Below, one piece after another: positions 45,284 through 54,943 of a stretch of 64,000 nt of DNA. The DNA comes from Chitinophaga sp. CF418. Its GTDB lineage: Bacteria > Bacteroidota > Bacteroidia > Chitinophagales > Chitinophagaceae. Each line of letters begins with the position of its first letter. Position 1 is the stretch's first letter. A program made the translations under genes and the position numbers. The stretch lies in the NCBI RefSeq assembly GCF_900142925.1, contig NZ_FRCN01000012.1, positions 62,001-126,000 of the forward strand, read 5' to 3'. The notes beneath the pieces are model-generated. The model was not told the DNA's origin. It worked only from the letters and a program-made list of their open reading frames with translations, and did no database searches.

Positions 45284-45556
45284 ATGCCAAAGTATGTAAT
45301 CGAACGGGAGATCCCCGGGGCAGGAAAGTTAACTGCCGAACAACTAAAGGGGGTATCACAAACCTCATGTGATGTGCTGCGTAATATGGGGCCGGAAATC
45401 CAATGGGTACACAGTTATGTAACCAACGACAAAATCTATTGTGTTTACATTGCACCGAATGAGGACATGATCCGTGAACATGCGAAAAAGGGAGGTTTTC
45501 CTGCCAACTCAGTGAACGCAGTTTCCGCAATCATTGATCCTACTTCTGCGGAATAA
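45284..45556 (+). CDS. DUF4242 (SCO4226-like nickel-binding) protein
   Basis: 90 residues, cytoplasmic. It matches the DUF4242 family closely: MPKYVIEREIPGAGKLT, VLRNMGPEIQWVHSYVT, KIYCVYIAPNEDMIREHAKK and GGFPANSVNAV. The Streptomyces member SCO4226 forms a ferredoxin-like dimer that binds nickel. The physiological role is unknown. It is a lone gene between two minus-strand units; 45557-45782 contains no further gene I can support. Confidence 0.85.
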   Translation: MPKYVIEREIPGAGKLTAEQLKGVSQTSCDVLRNMGPEIQWVHSYVTNDKIYCVYIAPNEDMIREHAKKGGFPANSVNAVSAIIDPTSAE

Positions 45557-45782
45557 AGGGTGCTGTCCGATATTATCCGTATTGATCCTACATACTACAG
45601 GTCATCTTTTGTCCTGCAGGTGATGATTTATATCCGTTACCAATGTTATAATGGTATTTTGTACACGTACGCCGGTACGTCTGTCCATCCCCGTCTCCTG
45701 CGTCAGCACCGGGCGCAACAAACACAATGCTCCTTTAAAGCACTGCACTATGAAACGCTATTGAAATGCTGAAGTGCTGCGT

Positions 45783-46856
45783 TTATGCGATATCTATCTG
45801 CGATGAAAGATAGACATCCTGGATAGCCTGCAACAGCTGCACGCCTTCCTCAAAAGGTCGTTGAAAGGCTTTCCTTCCGGAGATGAGCCCCATACCACCA
45901 GCCCGTTTATTGATCACCGCAGTGCGTACTGCTTCTTTCAGGTCACTGGCGCCTGAAGATGCACCGCCCGAATTGATCAACCCGATACGGTCGCTATAAC
46001 AGTTCAATACCTGGTACCGGCACCAGTCAATGGGATGTTCGGTGGTTAGCCCGGTATACATGCGTTCATCCAGTTTGCCATAAGAGCTGCTGCCCATATT
46101 TAACACCTTATAGCCACCATTGATCTCCGGCAGCTTCTGTTTGATAATATCTGCCTGCAACGTTACTCCAAGGTGGTTAGCCTGCCCCGTCAGATCAGCC
46201 GCTACATGATAGTCCTTTCCACCTGCTTTAAAAGCGTCATTACGCAGGTAACACCACAAGATCGCCGCCATCCCCAGTTCGTGTGCCTCCTCAAAAGCTT
46301 TTGACACTTCCACGATCTGCCTTCTTGATTCTGCCGAACCGAAGTAGATAGTAGCCCCTACTGCCACGGCGCCAAGGTTCCAGGCGTCTCTTACTGAACC
46401 AAACATCGTTTGATCATAACTGTTCGGGTAAGAAAGCAGCTCATTGTGATTGATCTTAACGATGAAGGGTATCTTATGGGCATACCGGCGGGACATTAAG
46501 GCCAGTCCGCCAAAGGTAGTAGCTACCGCATTACACCCGCCTTCAATAGCAAGCCGGACTATATTCTCCGGATCAAAATACATGGAATTGGGTGCAAAAG
46601 AAGCACCTGCACTATGTTCAATACCCTGGTCTATGGGCAGGATAGATACATAGCCGGTGCCGGCAAGCCGTCCGTTATTGTATAACTGCGCCAGGCTTCG
46701 CAGGGTCTGCGCATTTCTGTTGGAAAAAGTAAAGTGATCGTCGAGGAAAGCCGGGGACGGAAGATGCAATTGCTCTTTGGGGACCTTAGTACATTTATGC
46801 TCCAGCAAATCCTGGGCTTCATCACCTAATATATTGTTCAGTTTATCTAAAGTCAT
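45783..46856 (-). CDS. fbaB: Class I fructose-bisphosphate aldolase (FbaB/DhnA type)
   Basis: 357 residues, the usual length of FbaB-type aldolases. Recognisable segments are GYVSILPIDQGIEHSAGASF near residue 70, MFGSVRDAWNLGAVAVGATI, IYFGSAESRRQI, LQADIIKQKLPEINGGY and LINSGGASSGASDLKEAVRT. In E. coli FbaB the Schiff-base lysine lies in the segment corresponding to ADIIKQK. It catalyses reversible cleavage of fructose-1,6-bisphosphate to dihydroxyacetone phosphate and glyceraldehyde-3-phosphate. The gene is divergent from the exporter at 47023 and not functionally tied to the biosynthetic cluster. Confidence 0.93.
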   Translation of the reverse strand: MTLDKLNNILGDEAQDLLEHKCTKVPKEQLHLPSPAFLDDHFTFSNRNAQTLRSLAQLYNNGRLAGTGYVSILPIDQGIEHSAGASFAPNSMYFDPENIVRLAIEGGCNAVATTFGGLALMSRRYAHKIPFIVKINHNELLSYPNSYDQTMFGSVRDAWNLGAVAVGATIYFGSAESRRQIVEVSKAFEEAHELGMAAILWCYLRNDAFKAGGKDYHVAADLTGQANHLGVTLQADIIKQKLPEINGGYKVLNMGSSSYGKLDERMYTGLTTEHPIDWCRYQVLNCYSDRIGLINSGGASSGASDLKEAVRTAVINKRAGGMGLISGRKAFQRPFEEGVQLLQAIQDVYLSSQIDIA

Positions 46857-47022
46857 AGTATTTTATTTAATATGAATGACCGTAACTGATATGTCCTGTT
46901 GATTGGAACGAAGCTAAATAAAAATTCTGATACCGGACAGGCTGTCACCCGCTAAAGACTACAGGAATATGTGGCAAGGTTTCTTTACGCTGATTGTAAA
47001 TTAGCTCTTATTCAAAAAACAC

Positions 47023-48687
47023 ATGCCCGATCAGAATAATAAAGACACAGCCCGGCCAGTTGGATATAAGCTATACCTCAAAATGGTTCTTCAACATTCA
47101 GATATACCCAAAAGAACCATTATCTTTTATACAGTACTATCCGGCATTGTCAACGCAGTATTACTATCCGTTCTGAATGCCGCCGCCAATTCGGCCGGCG
47201 AAGGAGAAGTGCAGGTAAAATATCTCCTGCTGTTTGCCATCGCATTAACCGTATTTTATATTACCAAAAGATATATCCTCAGGAAATCTGTCATGATAGT
47301 AGAAAACGCCGTCTACAGCCTGCGCCTCAGGATACTCGAGAAATTAAGACGCTGTGAACTGTCTCCCATGGAATCAATCGGGAAAGATGAGATATTCACA
47401 CGTGTATCCAACGACACGAATTTCATTTCACAGTCAGCCGCCGTTATCATCAATGCTTTCCAGGCGCTGGTACTCGTGACTTTTGCGCTGATCTATATAG
47501 GGTTCCTCTCATTCACCGCCTTTGCCGCTACTATTATAATCCTGGCAATTGCTATCTCTTATTTCCTCAGGCGGCAGACTGACATCAACCGTGAGCTGAG
47601 AGCCGCCAATCAAAATGAATCTGCTTTTTATGACCATATAGAAAATCTCATAGAAGGTTTTAAGGAAATAAAGATCAACCACGTAAAAAATGAACAGCTG
47701 TATGCCGACATCACAAAAACGGCAGACTATGGAAAGGAGGTCAAGACCAGCAGCGGACTCCGTTTTGCCGTTGGATTTATGTTCTCCGAGATGGTCTTTT
47801 ACCTGCTCCTTGCCTCTATCATTTTCCTGCTGCCGCAATTTCAGACACTCTATACCGGTACACTTACCCGTCTTACAGCATCTATCCTGTTTGTGATAGG
47901 TCCGCTTGAGAATATTGTCACTACCATCCCCCTGTTTGCCAAAGCCATCCAGGCTACACAAAACATCGATCACCTGGAACGGAAGATCTCCGCTTTCTCT
48001 GAAAACGAAAACGATACCCCCAGGGCCTATCCTCCCCTGCCACCGTTTGAAGAGATAAAACTGGAGAATGTGGTATATGACTATATGGATGAGGATAAGC
48101 AATCTTCATTCACATTAGGTCCGATAGACTTCACACTGAAGAAGGGATCACTTAACTGTATCATCGGGGGTAACGGAAGTGGTAAATCCACCTTCCTGAA
48201 AGTGCTGACCAGTCTTTACCATCCCGGTTCCGGGCGTATCCTGGTGAACGGAAAAGAGCTCAGGAATTTCGATAAGGATGATTACCGGTTCTGGTTCTCT
48301 ACCATCTTTACCGATTTTCACCTGTTCCCTAAAATATACGGCATTCCCCATCTCGATGCCGATAAGGTGAACGAGTATATCAAACTGATGGGATTATCCC
48401 ATAAGACACATTTTAACGGACAGAATTTCAGTAATGTGAGATTGTCTACCGGTCAGCGTAAAAGGCTGGCGTTGATATGCACCCTGCTGGAAGATAAGCC
48501 GATCATGATACTTGATGAAGTGACCGCCGACCAGGACCCGGGTTTTAAGAAATTCTTCTATACTGAAATATTACCCTCATTCCGCCTGAAAGGGAAAACT
48601 ATCATCATGGTTTCCCATGATGACAAATATACCGAGCAGTTTGACAGAGTAATAGAAATGGAATATGGTAAGATCATCTCTCAATAA
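47023..48687 (+). CDS. Cyclic-peptide-type ABC exporter (SyrD/PvdE family)
   Basis: 554 residues with a fused membrane domain (six helices, about 25-325) and ATPase domain (about 345-554). The ATPase has Walker A with Lys388 (GGNGSGKST), an ABC signature variant LSTGQRKRLALICTLL, and Walker B ILDEVTADQDPGFK. The LSTGQRKRLAL and ADQDP motifs are diagnostic of the SyrD/PvdE exporters that pump lipopeptides or pyoverdine precursors. It is the first gene of the plus-strand biosynthetic operon, 13 bp before the synthase, so it should export the product to the periplasm. Confidence 0.9.
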   Translation: MPDQNNKDTARPVGYKLYLKMVLQHSDIPKRTIIFYTVLSGIVNAVLLSVLNAAANSAGEGEVQVKYLLLFAIALTVFYITKRYILRKSVMIVENAVYSLRLRILEKLRRCELSPMESIGKDEIFTRVSNDTNFISQSAAVIINAFQALVLVTFALIYIGFLSFTAFAATIIILAIAISYFLRRQTDINRELRAANQNESAFYDHIENLIEGFKEIKINHVKNEQLYADITKTADYGKEVKTSSGLRFAVGFMFSEMVFYLLLASIIFLLPQFQTLYTGTLTRLTASILFVIGPLENIVTTIPLFAKAIQATQNIDHLERKISAFSENENDTPRAYPPLPPFEEIKLENVVYDYMDEDKQSSFTLGPIDFTLKKGSLNCIIGGNGSGKSTFLKVLTSLYHPGSGRILVNGKELRNFDKDDYRFWFSTIFTDFHLFPKIYGIPHLDADKVNEYIKLMGLSHKTHFNGQNFSNVRLSTGQRKRLALICTLLEDKPIMILDEVTADQDPGFKKFFYTEILPSFRLKGKTIIMVSHDDKYTEQFDRVIEMEYGKIISQ

Positions 48688-48700
48688 CGAATAATTTACT

Positions 48701-51700
48701 ATGCACGAGCACTTTATTCAATTCCCGGACATACATACCGCCCTCCTCCACCGCCCCGATCTGACAGAAAGAAAGATCATTTTCGTAAAGGGAATCGCAG
48801 AAGAAGATACACTGACCCACGAGCAGTTGTTTCATGCCGCCAAAGGACTACTGGGACATTTTACCGGGCATGGTGTAAAAAAGGGAGACGAATTACTGAT
48901 ACAGACCGATGATAATAAGAAGTTTGTCACAGCCTTCCTGGCCTGTATACTGGGAGGAATCATCGCAGTACCGCTGGCTACCGGAACACAGGATGAACAT
49001 AAGCAGAAGATCCGGAATGCCTGGCGTATCATGAAACGTCCTTTTCTGTTTGCAGATAAAGAAAGCCTGTCAAGATTGGAACAATTCTTTGCAGCCAGTG
49101 ATGCGCAATGGTGGCAGGACATTCAGCCTTATATAGTACAGTGGACAGCAGATATTAAACCTGCCCATATCAGTTATGCCGCTTCGCCCCATGACATTGC
49201 CTATCTGCAGTTTTCCTCCGGCTCTACAGGACAACCAAAAGGCATCATGATCTCTCATATGAATGTGCTGAGCAATGTAGCCGCTATTGCAAAAAGCGCG
49301 GATATGAAGGCTGGGGAAACGGCAGTATCCTGGCTGCCGCTCACGCATGATATGGGCCTGGTGGGTTGCCTGCTTAAGTCCTTACTGGTCGGGTTCAATC
49401 TCGTACTGATTCCCACCGCCTTGTTCATCCGGCATCCCATGATATGGATGCATAAAATGGATCAACACAGGGGCAATATCTCCTACTCTCCGAATTTCGG
49501 TTACAAATACTTCCTGCAGGATTTTGAAAGTAAAAAGCAGGAGCTACAGTGGGACCTCAGCTGCCTGAGATCCATCTACAATGGAGCCGAAAGCATCTCC
49601 TATCCATTGATTGAACAATTCGTTACTACGCTTAAACCCTATAATATAAGCAGTGAGGTAATACTGCCTGCGTATGGTATGGCGGAAGCGACGCTGATGG
49701 CATCCTTCCATCCTTCCTGCACGCCTGTCATCACCGTCACCGTGAACAGGTTAAGCCTGCAGCATGAAGGAACCGTTGAATTTGTACCGGAAGGATCACC
49801 CCAGGCCATCACCCTGGTATCCTGCGGGCAGGCATCGGAATATCTGCAGATCAGGATCGCAGATAAACGTGACAGGCCCCTGGCAGACGGCAGCACAGGT
49901 AATATACAGCTGAAAGGTATGAGCATTACTTCCGGTTATTATCAGCTGGAAGACGCCGATACATTCTCTGCGGATGGATGGCTGAAGACCGGAGATACCG
50001 GTTTTATTCATGAAGGCAATTTGTATATCGCGGGCCGTGAGAAAGAGATGATCATCATCAATGGGTTAAACTATTACCCTTACGACCTCGAAAGAGTGCT
50101 GGAAGCAGAAGACGGAAAACTTTTCGGACTTACCAAGACAGCGGCAGCCTCCGTGCCGGATAACAATAAGGGAGAAGAGCTGATCATCTTTGTACAATAC
50201 AGAGGGTCGGAACAACAGTTTGGAGCTGTTGCAGAACAAGTCAGGAAGGCCATCATGAAACACTTCGGTCTGGTAGTAAAGGCCGTAGTGCCCGTAAGCC
50301 GTATCCCGAAAACAACCAGTGGCAAACTACAAAGGAGAAAACTGGCGGAAGAATATCTTTCGAAGAGCGCTCCTGCTGAAAACAAAATATCGCAATACAG
50401 CACCTACATACAACTGATACAACAGGAAATTGCTGCCTTATTTGGCATTGCAGATATCCAGACCGATGTCCCGCTCACCGACCTGGGATTTGACTCCCTG
50501 AAAGGCACAGAGCTGATCAACAGGATCAATCATATCACACAACTGAGTTTAAGTCCTACGGTCGTATTTGAATATCCGACCATTCACCGGCTGGCAGAAC
50601 ATCTGGCTACGGTAAAACAGGAAAGGCATATTGTAACCCGGCAGGCTGCATTTGAGCCGGTAGCCATTATTGGTATGGCTGGCAAGTTCCCGGGCGGTGC
50701 TAATGATCCGGAAAAGTTATGGGAACTGCTGATCAAAGGTATCGACCCGGTGACAGCCATACCGGTAGAGAGGTGGCAGATGCCGGACAGCAATAAGGCA
50801 TTTGCTGCCGGCAGTTTTGTGGATCACCCGGAGCTGTTTGATGCAGGTTTCTTTGGCATTTCACCTAAAGAAGCTGCCGCGCTGGACCCGCAACAACGCT
50901 TGCTATTGGAGACCGCTTTCCTGGCGCTCCAGGATGCAGGTTATCCTCTTCCTGCCATTCAGCATACAGATACGGGTGTGTTTCTTGGCCTCAGTCACAG
51001 CGATTACATGCGGGCGCATATCTGTTCTGACGATATGGAGGCTATAGACCCTTATTCACTAACGGGAACGCTTACCAGCACAGCAGCAGGCAGGCTGTCT
51101 TACTTCTTTGATCTGAGCGGACCAGCCATGGTGATCAATACCGCCTGCTCTTCCTCCCTGGTGGCGATCCATTATGCCTGTAAGAGTCTACAATCTGGCG
51201 ACTGCTCCATGGCTATTGCCGGTGGGGTGAACCTGATGCTGGCACCCGAACCAACAGTAGCCCTGACCAGGATACAGGCATTGGCCCCCGATGGCAGGTG
51301 TAAGACCTTTGATAGTGCCGCAGATGGTTATGGCCGCGGAGAAGGTTGCGCCCTCATTGTACTAAAGCCACTGGCCAGTGCCATAGAGAACGGGGATGCC
51401 ATACTGGGCATTATCCGCAGCTCAGCCATCAACCAGGATGGGAAAAGTAACGGGCTCACAGCGCCTAACGGACTGGCACAACAACGGCTGGTGAGCAAGG
51501 CAATCCAGATGGCAGGCATCGCGCCGGAAGAAGTGGATTATGTGGAAGCACACGGAACGGGCACCTCCCTCGGCGACCCGCTCGAACTGGAAGCATTACA
51601 GCAGGCTTATCGTACCGGCAACCGGCAGCATCCGCTGCTGACCGGCAGCCTTAAATCCAATATCGGGCACCTGGAATCTGCCGCCGGTATCGCAGGGCTG

Positions 51701-54700
51701 ACGAAGATACTCTTGTCATTCCGCCACCAACAGATCCCCGGTAATCTTCACTTTCACAATCCCAATCCGCTGATACCCTGGGAAACATCACAGATAAAGG
51801 TAGTTGACAAACCTGTCAGCTGGCCCGCGGATAAAAAAAGGCTGGCCGGTATCAGTTCATTTGGCTTCAGCGGTACCAACGCACACGCTATTATAGAGGC
51901 GCCCATCGCCACACGATACACACCACCCGACAAAGGCAGTTATGTATGTACCTTGTCTGCCCATTCCATCGCCGCCCTGAAGGAAATGGTGCAGGATCTG
52001 CAGCAATACCTGGCAGGTACAACTGACGCCATCGGAGATATCACTTACAACATCAACAGAAGAAATAATCTCCTGCCTTATCACTGGCATTGTATAACGA
52101 ACACTAAGGAAAGCCTGGCTGCATCACTGGCAAAGTTCTCCGAAGACCAGGCGGTATACTGTAAACATGTAAAACATACCATCGGCTTTCAGTTCACCGG
52201 ACAGGGTTCACAATACACGGGCATGGGGAAAGAGCTCTATGAATACTATCCTGTTTTCCGCCAGGCAATAGATGAATGCAGTCAGCTGTATACGAAATAT
52301 AATGAGGGTATTTCCCTCTCAGATATCATCTTCAAAGAAGACCCTGACAAGAAGATCGATCAGACACGCTTTACGCAACCAGCGCTCTTCTGTTTGTCTT
52401 ATGCACTGTCTGCATTGTATAAGAGTTTTGGCATCAGCCCTGCAATAGTAATGGGGCATAGCATAGGAGAATTCGCGGCATCAGTGGTAGCTGGATTATT
52501 GGCATTGGAAGATGCCGTCATGCTGATCAGCGACAGGGCCAGATTAATGCAGGAATTACCTGCAGGTACCGGTATGATGTCGCTCAACGTCTCAGAATCA
52601 AAGGCCAGGGAACTGATAACAGCGCACCGGCTTGACCTCTACATTGCCTGTGTGAATGCACCGCAGCAAACGGTCGTATCTGGAAAGGCCGACCAGCTGC
52701 AACAGTTGAAGAATAGCCTGAAAGATATTACGGGTTCACTACTGAATGTATCACATGCTTTCCACTCTCCCTTGATGGATCCCGCAGCAGAAGCCCTGAT
52801 GCAGACAAGCGCAAAGGTTCGCCGGGGAAAGGCAGCTATTCCCGTCATATCCAATATTACCGGGCTTGTATTGAGTGAGGCACAGCAACAGGATCCTGCT
52901 TACTGGTCAAAACATATGTTGCAGGCCGTGAGGTATAATGACTCCATCCATTCCTTACAGCAGTCAGGATGTACAATATGCCTGGAGCTGGGCCCTCAAC
53001 CGGTGTTGACCAACATGGTCAGAGACCTGCAGTTGCCATCTATGGAAGCCATTCCTTCATTAAGAAGAGGCAAGTCTGCCCTTACGCAGTTCCTGGAAAG
53101 CCTGGCCTGCCTGCAAAGGAATGGTATACCGGTAGACTGGAAACAGGGAGAGAACGGTTACCAGCTACAGCATCTGTCTATGGCACCCTATCCGTTCCAA
53201 CGCAGGAAATACTGGATGCCACTGTTTGTGGCCGGACAGGGGAAACTGATCGCCCCGGCAAATACAGCTGAAAATACTATACCAGAGCTGGCATATAAGA
53301 AGATCCAGCCTGAGGAGACCTCCCGTCTCAATATTCACATGATCTTCTACGATCAGCAGCAGGAAATAGCGGAACGCTGGCAGCAACAGCTGCGGGCTGA
53401 AGGTATGGATGCAGTCACTGCCCATATCACAGCCGCGCCCGAAATAACCCGGGACATGACGGTATGTTATATCTCTAACCTGTTTGATGCAACGATAGAC
53501 GTTATTGACCAGCAGGAGCTCTTACAAATTGTTACCCTGACAGAAAAGATCCGGCTGGCTTCCTGTGAAAGGTTTATCATTATTACAAACAATGTACACC
53601 AGCATCATACAACGGCCAACCTTCAAAGCAGTATGCTATGGGGATTCTTCATTTCCCTGAAACACGAACTTGAACATGTACAGTTGCACATCATAGATAT
53701 CAGCGCCAGCGAATATGATCCCTCTCTGGCGCTGATCAGCCGGCAGTTGCCTTCTTCCGGATTACAATTTGTGATCAGGAATGGGCAGTGGCTTATACCA
53801 ACCCTGGAAGAACAACCTATTGTTCAAAAGACAAAGACCCTGTCTGTTCAGAAAGACAACACCTATCTGGTCACGGGCGGCTTTGGCAGCCTGGGCGCGC
53901 TGGTTGTACAATGGCTGATACAGAAAGGCGCCCGGCATATCGTGCTCACCGGCAGAGGGCCTTTGAAGGAGATACTGTCTTCTCAATGGGAACAGCGTGG
54001 TTGCCGCATCACCTATATCAGGATGAAGCCAGGCGAGTCATTGCAACAACACCTGCTGACTGCCGGTATTACAAGCATCAAGGGCATCATTCATACCGCG
54101 GGGGCTATCAATGATAAACTACTGATATCACATACTGCGGAAAGCTTTGCCTCCATATTTGAGGGTAAAGTGCAGCATGCGTGGGAACTGCATCAGTTAA
54201 GCCTGCAATGGCAACCGGACTTCTTTGTATTGTTCTCATCCACCGTGTCACTGACCGGCAACGCCGGACAAACAAATTATGGCGCGGCCAACTATCTCCT
54301 GAATACCCTGGCGCAGCTACGCAAAGCACAGCAACAGCCCTGTGTCAGCATCTGTTGGGGGCCATGGAAACATTCCGCCATGGCGGCATCACTAGCCTCC
54401 CATTTTGAACAGTTGGGCGTACGGCCTTTTGAAAGCAAAGAAGGGATCACGCTGATGGAATCACTGATCAATACAAACGGCGCCGTATATGCTGCTTTAA
54501 ATATTACCCCCGGACAGGCATTTCCAGACTGGTTACAGCCTTATCTCCCTACCGGATGGTATACGCTAAAGGAGGAAGATATGGCCTTAAAAAAGGCTGT
54601 ATTGCCCCGGGACGAGGATGGTATGCTGGAACTGGTAAAGGGGCTGGCGAAAGAGGTATTAGGGCTTGCGCCGGATGAAACACTGATTACAGACAGGCCT

Positions 54701-54943
54701 TATTTTGAAACAGGGTTTGACTCCATCATGCTCAGTACCCTCAAAAATAAGCTGGTGGCTGTCACTGGTATTGGCATTCCCATATCCCATTTTTTCCAGT
54801 ATCCGACCATCGCGGCATTGTCAGGCTGTCTTTTCTCAACAATAAACAAAACCGTCCCTGATCATGAAGACCTCCTGATTGCTGAGATCAGCATGATCTC
54901 TGATGACGAAATCGCAAACATCCTAAATGAATATAAAGTGTAA
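48701..54943 (+). CDS. Hybrid FAAL-ACP-KS-AT-KR-ACP type I polyketide synthase
   Basis: 2080 residues. Domain order by motif: fatty-acyl-AMP ligase (about 1-560; FSSGSTGQPKG near 170), ACP1 (Ser599 in GFDSLKG), KS (Cys816 in NTACSSSL, then EAHGTGT and KSNIGH), AT (Ser1254 in GHSIGE; HAFH near 1352, the malonyl-CoA signature), KR (GGFGSLG near 1725; Ser1847, Tyr1860 and Asn1864) and ACP2 (Ser2008 in GFDSIML). No DH or ER is present. The enzyme should activate a fatty acid, extend it by one malonate and reduce to a beta-hydroxyacyl-ACP. The KR has IND in place of the LDD of B-type reductases. It starts 13 bp after the exporter and its stop overlaps the carbamoyltransferase start by 1 nt (TAATG). 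Confidence 0.93.
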   Translation: MHEHFIQFPDIHTALLHRPDLTERKIIFVKGIAEEDTLTHEQLFHAAKGLLGHFTGHGVKKGDELLIQTDDNKKFVTAFLACILGGIIAVPLATGTQDEHKQKIRNAWRIMKRPFLFADKESLSRLEQFFAASDAQWWQDIQPYIVQWTADIKPAHISYAASPHDIAYLQFSSGSTGQPKGIMISHMNVLSNVAAIAKSADMKAGETAVSWLPLTHDMGLVGCLLKSLLVGFNLVLIPTALFIRHPMIWMHKMDQHRGNISYSPNFGYKYFLQDFESKKQELQWDLSCLRSIYNGAESISYPLIEQFVTTLKPYNISSEVILPAYGMAEATLMASFHPSCTPVITVTVNRLSLQHEGTVEFVPEGSPQAITLVSCGQASEYLQIRIADKRDRPLADGSTGNIQLKGMSITSGYYQLEDADTFSADGWLKTGDTGFIHEGNLYIAGREKEMIIINGLNYYPYDLERVLEAEDGKLFGLTKTAAASVPDNNKGEELIIFVQYRGSEQQFGAVAEQVRKAIMKHFGLVVKAVVPVSRIPKTTSGKLQRRKLAEEYLSKSAPAENKISQYSTYIQLIQQEIAALFGIADIQTDVPLTDLGFDSLKGTELINRINHITQLSLSPTVVFEYPTIHRLAEHLATVKQERHIVTRQAAFEPVAIIGMAGKFPGGANDPEKLWELLIKGIDPVTAIPVERWQMPDSNKAFAAGSFVDHPELFDAGFFGISPKEAAALDPQQRLLLETAFLALQDAGYPLPAIQHTDTGVFLGLSHSDYMRAHICSDDMEAIDPYSLTGTLTSTAAGRLSYFFDLSGPAMVINTACSSSLVAIHYACKSLQSGDCSMAIAGGVNLMLAPEPTVALTRIQALAPDGRCKTFDSAADGYGRGEGCALIVLKPLASAIENGDAILGIIRSSAINQDGKSNGLTAPNGLAQQRLVSKAIQMAGIAPEEVDYVEAHGTGTSLGDPLELEALQQAYRTGNRQHPLLTGSLKSNIGHLESAAGIAGLTKILLSFRHQQIPGNLHFHNPNPLIPWETSQIKVVDKPVSWPADKKRLAGISSFGFSGTNAHAIIEAPIATRYTPPDKGSYVCTLSAHSIAALKEMVQDLQQYLAGTTDAIGDITYNINRRNNLLPYHWHCITNTKESLAASLAKFSEDQAVYCKHVKHTIGFQFTGQGSQYTGMGKELYEYYPVFRQAIDECSQLYTKYNEGISLSDIIFKEDPDKKIDQTRFTQPALFCLSYALSALYKSFGISPAIVMGHSIGEFAASVVAGLLALEDAVMLISDRARLMQELPAGTGMMSLNVSESKARELITAHRLDLYIACVNAPQQTVVSGKADQLQQLKNSLKDITGSLLNVSHAFHSPLMDPAAEALMQTSAKVRRGKAAIPVISNITGLVLSEAQQQDPAYWSKHMLQAVRYNDSIHSLQQSGCTICLELGPQPVLTNMVRDLQLPSMEAIPSLRRGKSALTQFLESLACLQRNGIPVDWKQGENGYQLQHLSMAPYPFQRRKYWMPLFVAGQGKLIAPANTAENTIPELAYKKIQPEETSRLNIHMIFYDQQQEIAERWQQQLRAEGMDAVTAHITAAPEITRDMTVCYISNLFDATIDVIDQQELLQIVTLTEKIRLASCERFIIITNNVHQHHTTANLQSSMLWGFFISLKHELEHVQLHIIDISASEYDPSLALISRQLPSSGLQFVIRNGQWLIPTLEEQPIVQKTKTLSVQKDNTYLVTGGFGSLGALVVQWLIQKGARHIVLTGRGPLKEILSSQWEQRGCRITYIRMKPGESLQQHLLTAGITSIKGIIHTAGAINDKLLISHTAESFASIFEGKVQHAWELHQLSLQWQPDFFVLFSSTVSLTGNAGQTNYGAANYLLNTLAQLRKAQQQPCVSICWGPWKHSAMAASLASHFEQLGVRPFESKEGITLMESLINTNGAVYAALNITPGQAFPDWLQPYLPTGWYTLKEEDMALKKAVLPRDEDGMLELVKGLAKEVLGLAPDETLITDRPYFETGFDSIMLSTLKNKLVAVTGIGIPISHFFQYPTIAALSGCLFSTINKTVPDHEDLLIAEISMISDDEIANILNEYKV

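Noticed and set aside
45560..45772. 70-residue frame after the DUF4242 gene
   Set aside because: Cys- and His-scattered composition without hydrophobic pattern or motif; likely random.
45783..46856. FbaB aldolase as part of the biosynthetic cluster
   Set aside because: It is divergent, encodes a standard glycolytic enzyme and has no specific link to the PKS/NRPS genes.
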